NCBI RefSeq assembly: GCF_002237365.1
Contig: NZ_NMUO01000027.1
Span: 1-41,399 of the forward strand
Length of the DNA: 41,399 bases
Direction: 5' to 3'
Origin: Zobellella denitrificans
GTDB taxonomy: Bacteria; Pseudomonadota; Gammaproteobacteria; Enterobacterales; Aeromonadaceae
Shown here: positions 41,061-41,399 of the stretch, piece after piece
Numbering within the stretch: the first letter of the stretch is position 1
Layout: each line of letters begins with the position of its first letter
The notes under the pieces: model-generated
Databases searched by the model: none
Told to the model about the DNA's origin: nothing
Seen by the model: the letters and a program-made list of their open reading frames with translations, nothing else
Translations under genes and position numbers: made by a program

Positions 41061-41088
41061 TTGCGCAAAAAGCGCGGCTCCCTATAAT
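41061..41088 (+). promoter_or_regulatory. rRNA operon promoter P1
   Basis: TTGCGC (41061-41066) and TATAAT (41083-41088) are 16 bp apart with a GC-rich discriminator (GCGCCC), as in growth-rate-controlled rRNA P1 promoters. An A/T-rich stretch (41041-41057) upstream could be a UP element. Confidence 0.85.
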
Positions 41089-41154
41089 GCGCCCTCACTG
41101 ACACGGCGGAACACGCCGGTGGTCACAAGCACTAACAACTTCGGTTGAAACTGC

Positions 41155-41182
41155 TTGACGAATCAAACGGACGGCGTAGAAT
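41155..41182 (+). promoter_or_regulatory. rRNA operon promoter P2
   Basis: TTGACG (41155-41160) and TAGAAT (41177-41182), 16 bp apart, 94 bp after P1; a tandem arrangement as in E. coli rrn operons. Confidence 0.8.
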
Positions 41183-41191
41183 ACGCAGCCC

Positions 41192-41222
41192 TGACCCGCT
41201 AACGGTCAACGCTCTTTAACAA
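41192..41222 (+). promoter_or_regulatory. rRNA leader boxB hairpin and boxA
   Basis: TGACC/GGTCA (41192-41196 and 41204-41208) form the boxB-like hairpin and GCTCTTTAACAA (41211-41222) is a near-perfect boxA, the target of NusB-S10 antitermination. Confidence 0.9.
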
Positions 41223-41283
41223 TTTATCAAGCAAACTGTGTGGGCACTCGCAGTGGTTGGGAAACAAAAAAGATATTGTTTTT

Positions 41284-41324
41284 CAATGATTGTCGAAGTG
41301 CACAAACACTTCAGTAATTCATTG
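41284..41324 (+). other. Hairpin in the 16S rRNA leader
   Basis: Nested stems CAATGA/TCATTG (41284-41289, 41319-41324) and GAAGTG/CACTTC (41295-41300, 41307-41312) lie just before the mature 16S 5' end, in the region removed during rRNA processing. Confidence 0.6.
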
Positions 41325-41336
41325 AGCATCAAACTT

Positions 41337-41399
41337 AAATTGAAGAGTTTGATCATGGCTCAGATTGAACGCTGGCGGCAGGCCTAACACATGCAAGTC
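41337..41399 (+). rRNA. rrs: 16S ribosomal RNA, 5' end (continues past window)
   Basis: The sequence from AAATTGAAGAGTTTGATC onward matches the E. coli 16S 5' end, including the 27F primer site and the AACGCTGGCGGCAGGCC stretch. Only 63 nt are in the window. Confidence 0.98.

Overview
The window comes from a gammaproteobacterial chromosome. The ribosomal-protein order S10-spc-alpha, the 16S 5' end, the ppc-argE/argCB synteny and the argininosuccinate lyase carrying a C-terminal acetyltransferase (ArgHA, known from Vibrio, Moritella and Aeromonas relatives) point to the Vibrionales/Aeromonadales side of the class. The GC-rich metabolic genes together with a Tat-type nitrous oxide reductase make a denitrifying Aeromonadaceae such as Zobellella or Oceanimonas my best guess; this is inferred from memory of the families, not from a database search.

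Layout. (1) 1-5086, plus strand: a four-carbon acid-sugar (D-erythronate) catabolic operon, otnK (5' end outside the window), otnC, otnI, a DeoR regulator, denD and a GntP-type permease, closed by a bidirectional terminator. (2) 5233-8813, minus strand: a host-attachment-family protein, a GlsB/YeaQ small membrane protein, an isoaspartyl-dipeptidase homologue with an altered metal site, translationally overlapped with an amino-acid-binding periplasmic protein, and a YbaK deacylase. (3) 8912-12797, minus strand: ppc and argE. Divergent from argE is argC-argB-argF-argG-argHA (13050-19406), with two ARG-box-like operators in the shared control region. A 532-bp gap between argG and argH holds two similar terminator hairpins and a 114-bp imperfect palindrome. 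(4) 19423-33306, plus strand: S10, spc and alpha operons (rpsJ to rplQ, with secY, rpmJ and rpoA), with promoters, a terminator and a clear alpha-operon S4-type leader. (5) 33361-40973, plus strand: an FNR-type box followed by nosRZDFYL, the complete core nitrous oxide reduction operon. (6) 41061-41399: tandem rRNA promoters, boxB/boxA antitermination signals and the first 63 nt of 16S rRNA.

How the genes work together. DenD, OtnI, OtnK and OtnC make a linear route from D-erythronate to dihydroxyacetone phosphate and CO2, fed by the permease and presumably controlled by the DeoR protein. ArgC, ArgB, ArgE, ArgF, ArgG and ArgHA supply all but the transaminase step of arginine synthesis; the GNAT domain of ArgHA may give the first step. 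NosR, NosZ, NosD, NosF, NosY and NosL form and feed the copper enzyme that reduces N2O to N2; the FMN transferase that would flavinylate NosR (ApbE/NosX) is not in the window.

Most of the window is well-known housekeeping content. I see no clear undescribed system. The items most worth checking are the palindromic element between argG and argH, the isoaspartyl-dipeptidase homologue lacking one metal-binding histidine, the hairpin in the leader of the binding protein, and the placement of an FNR-boxed nos operon between rplQ and an rRNA operon.
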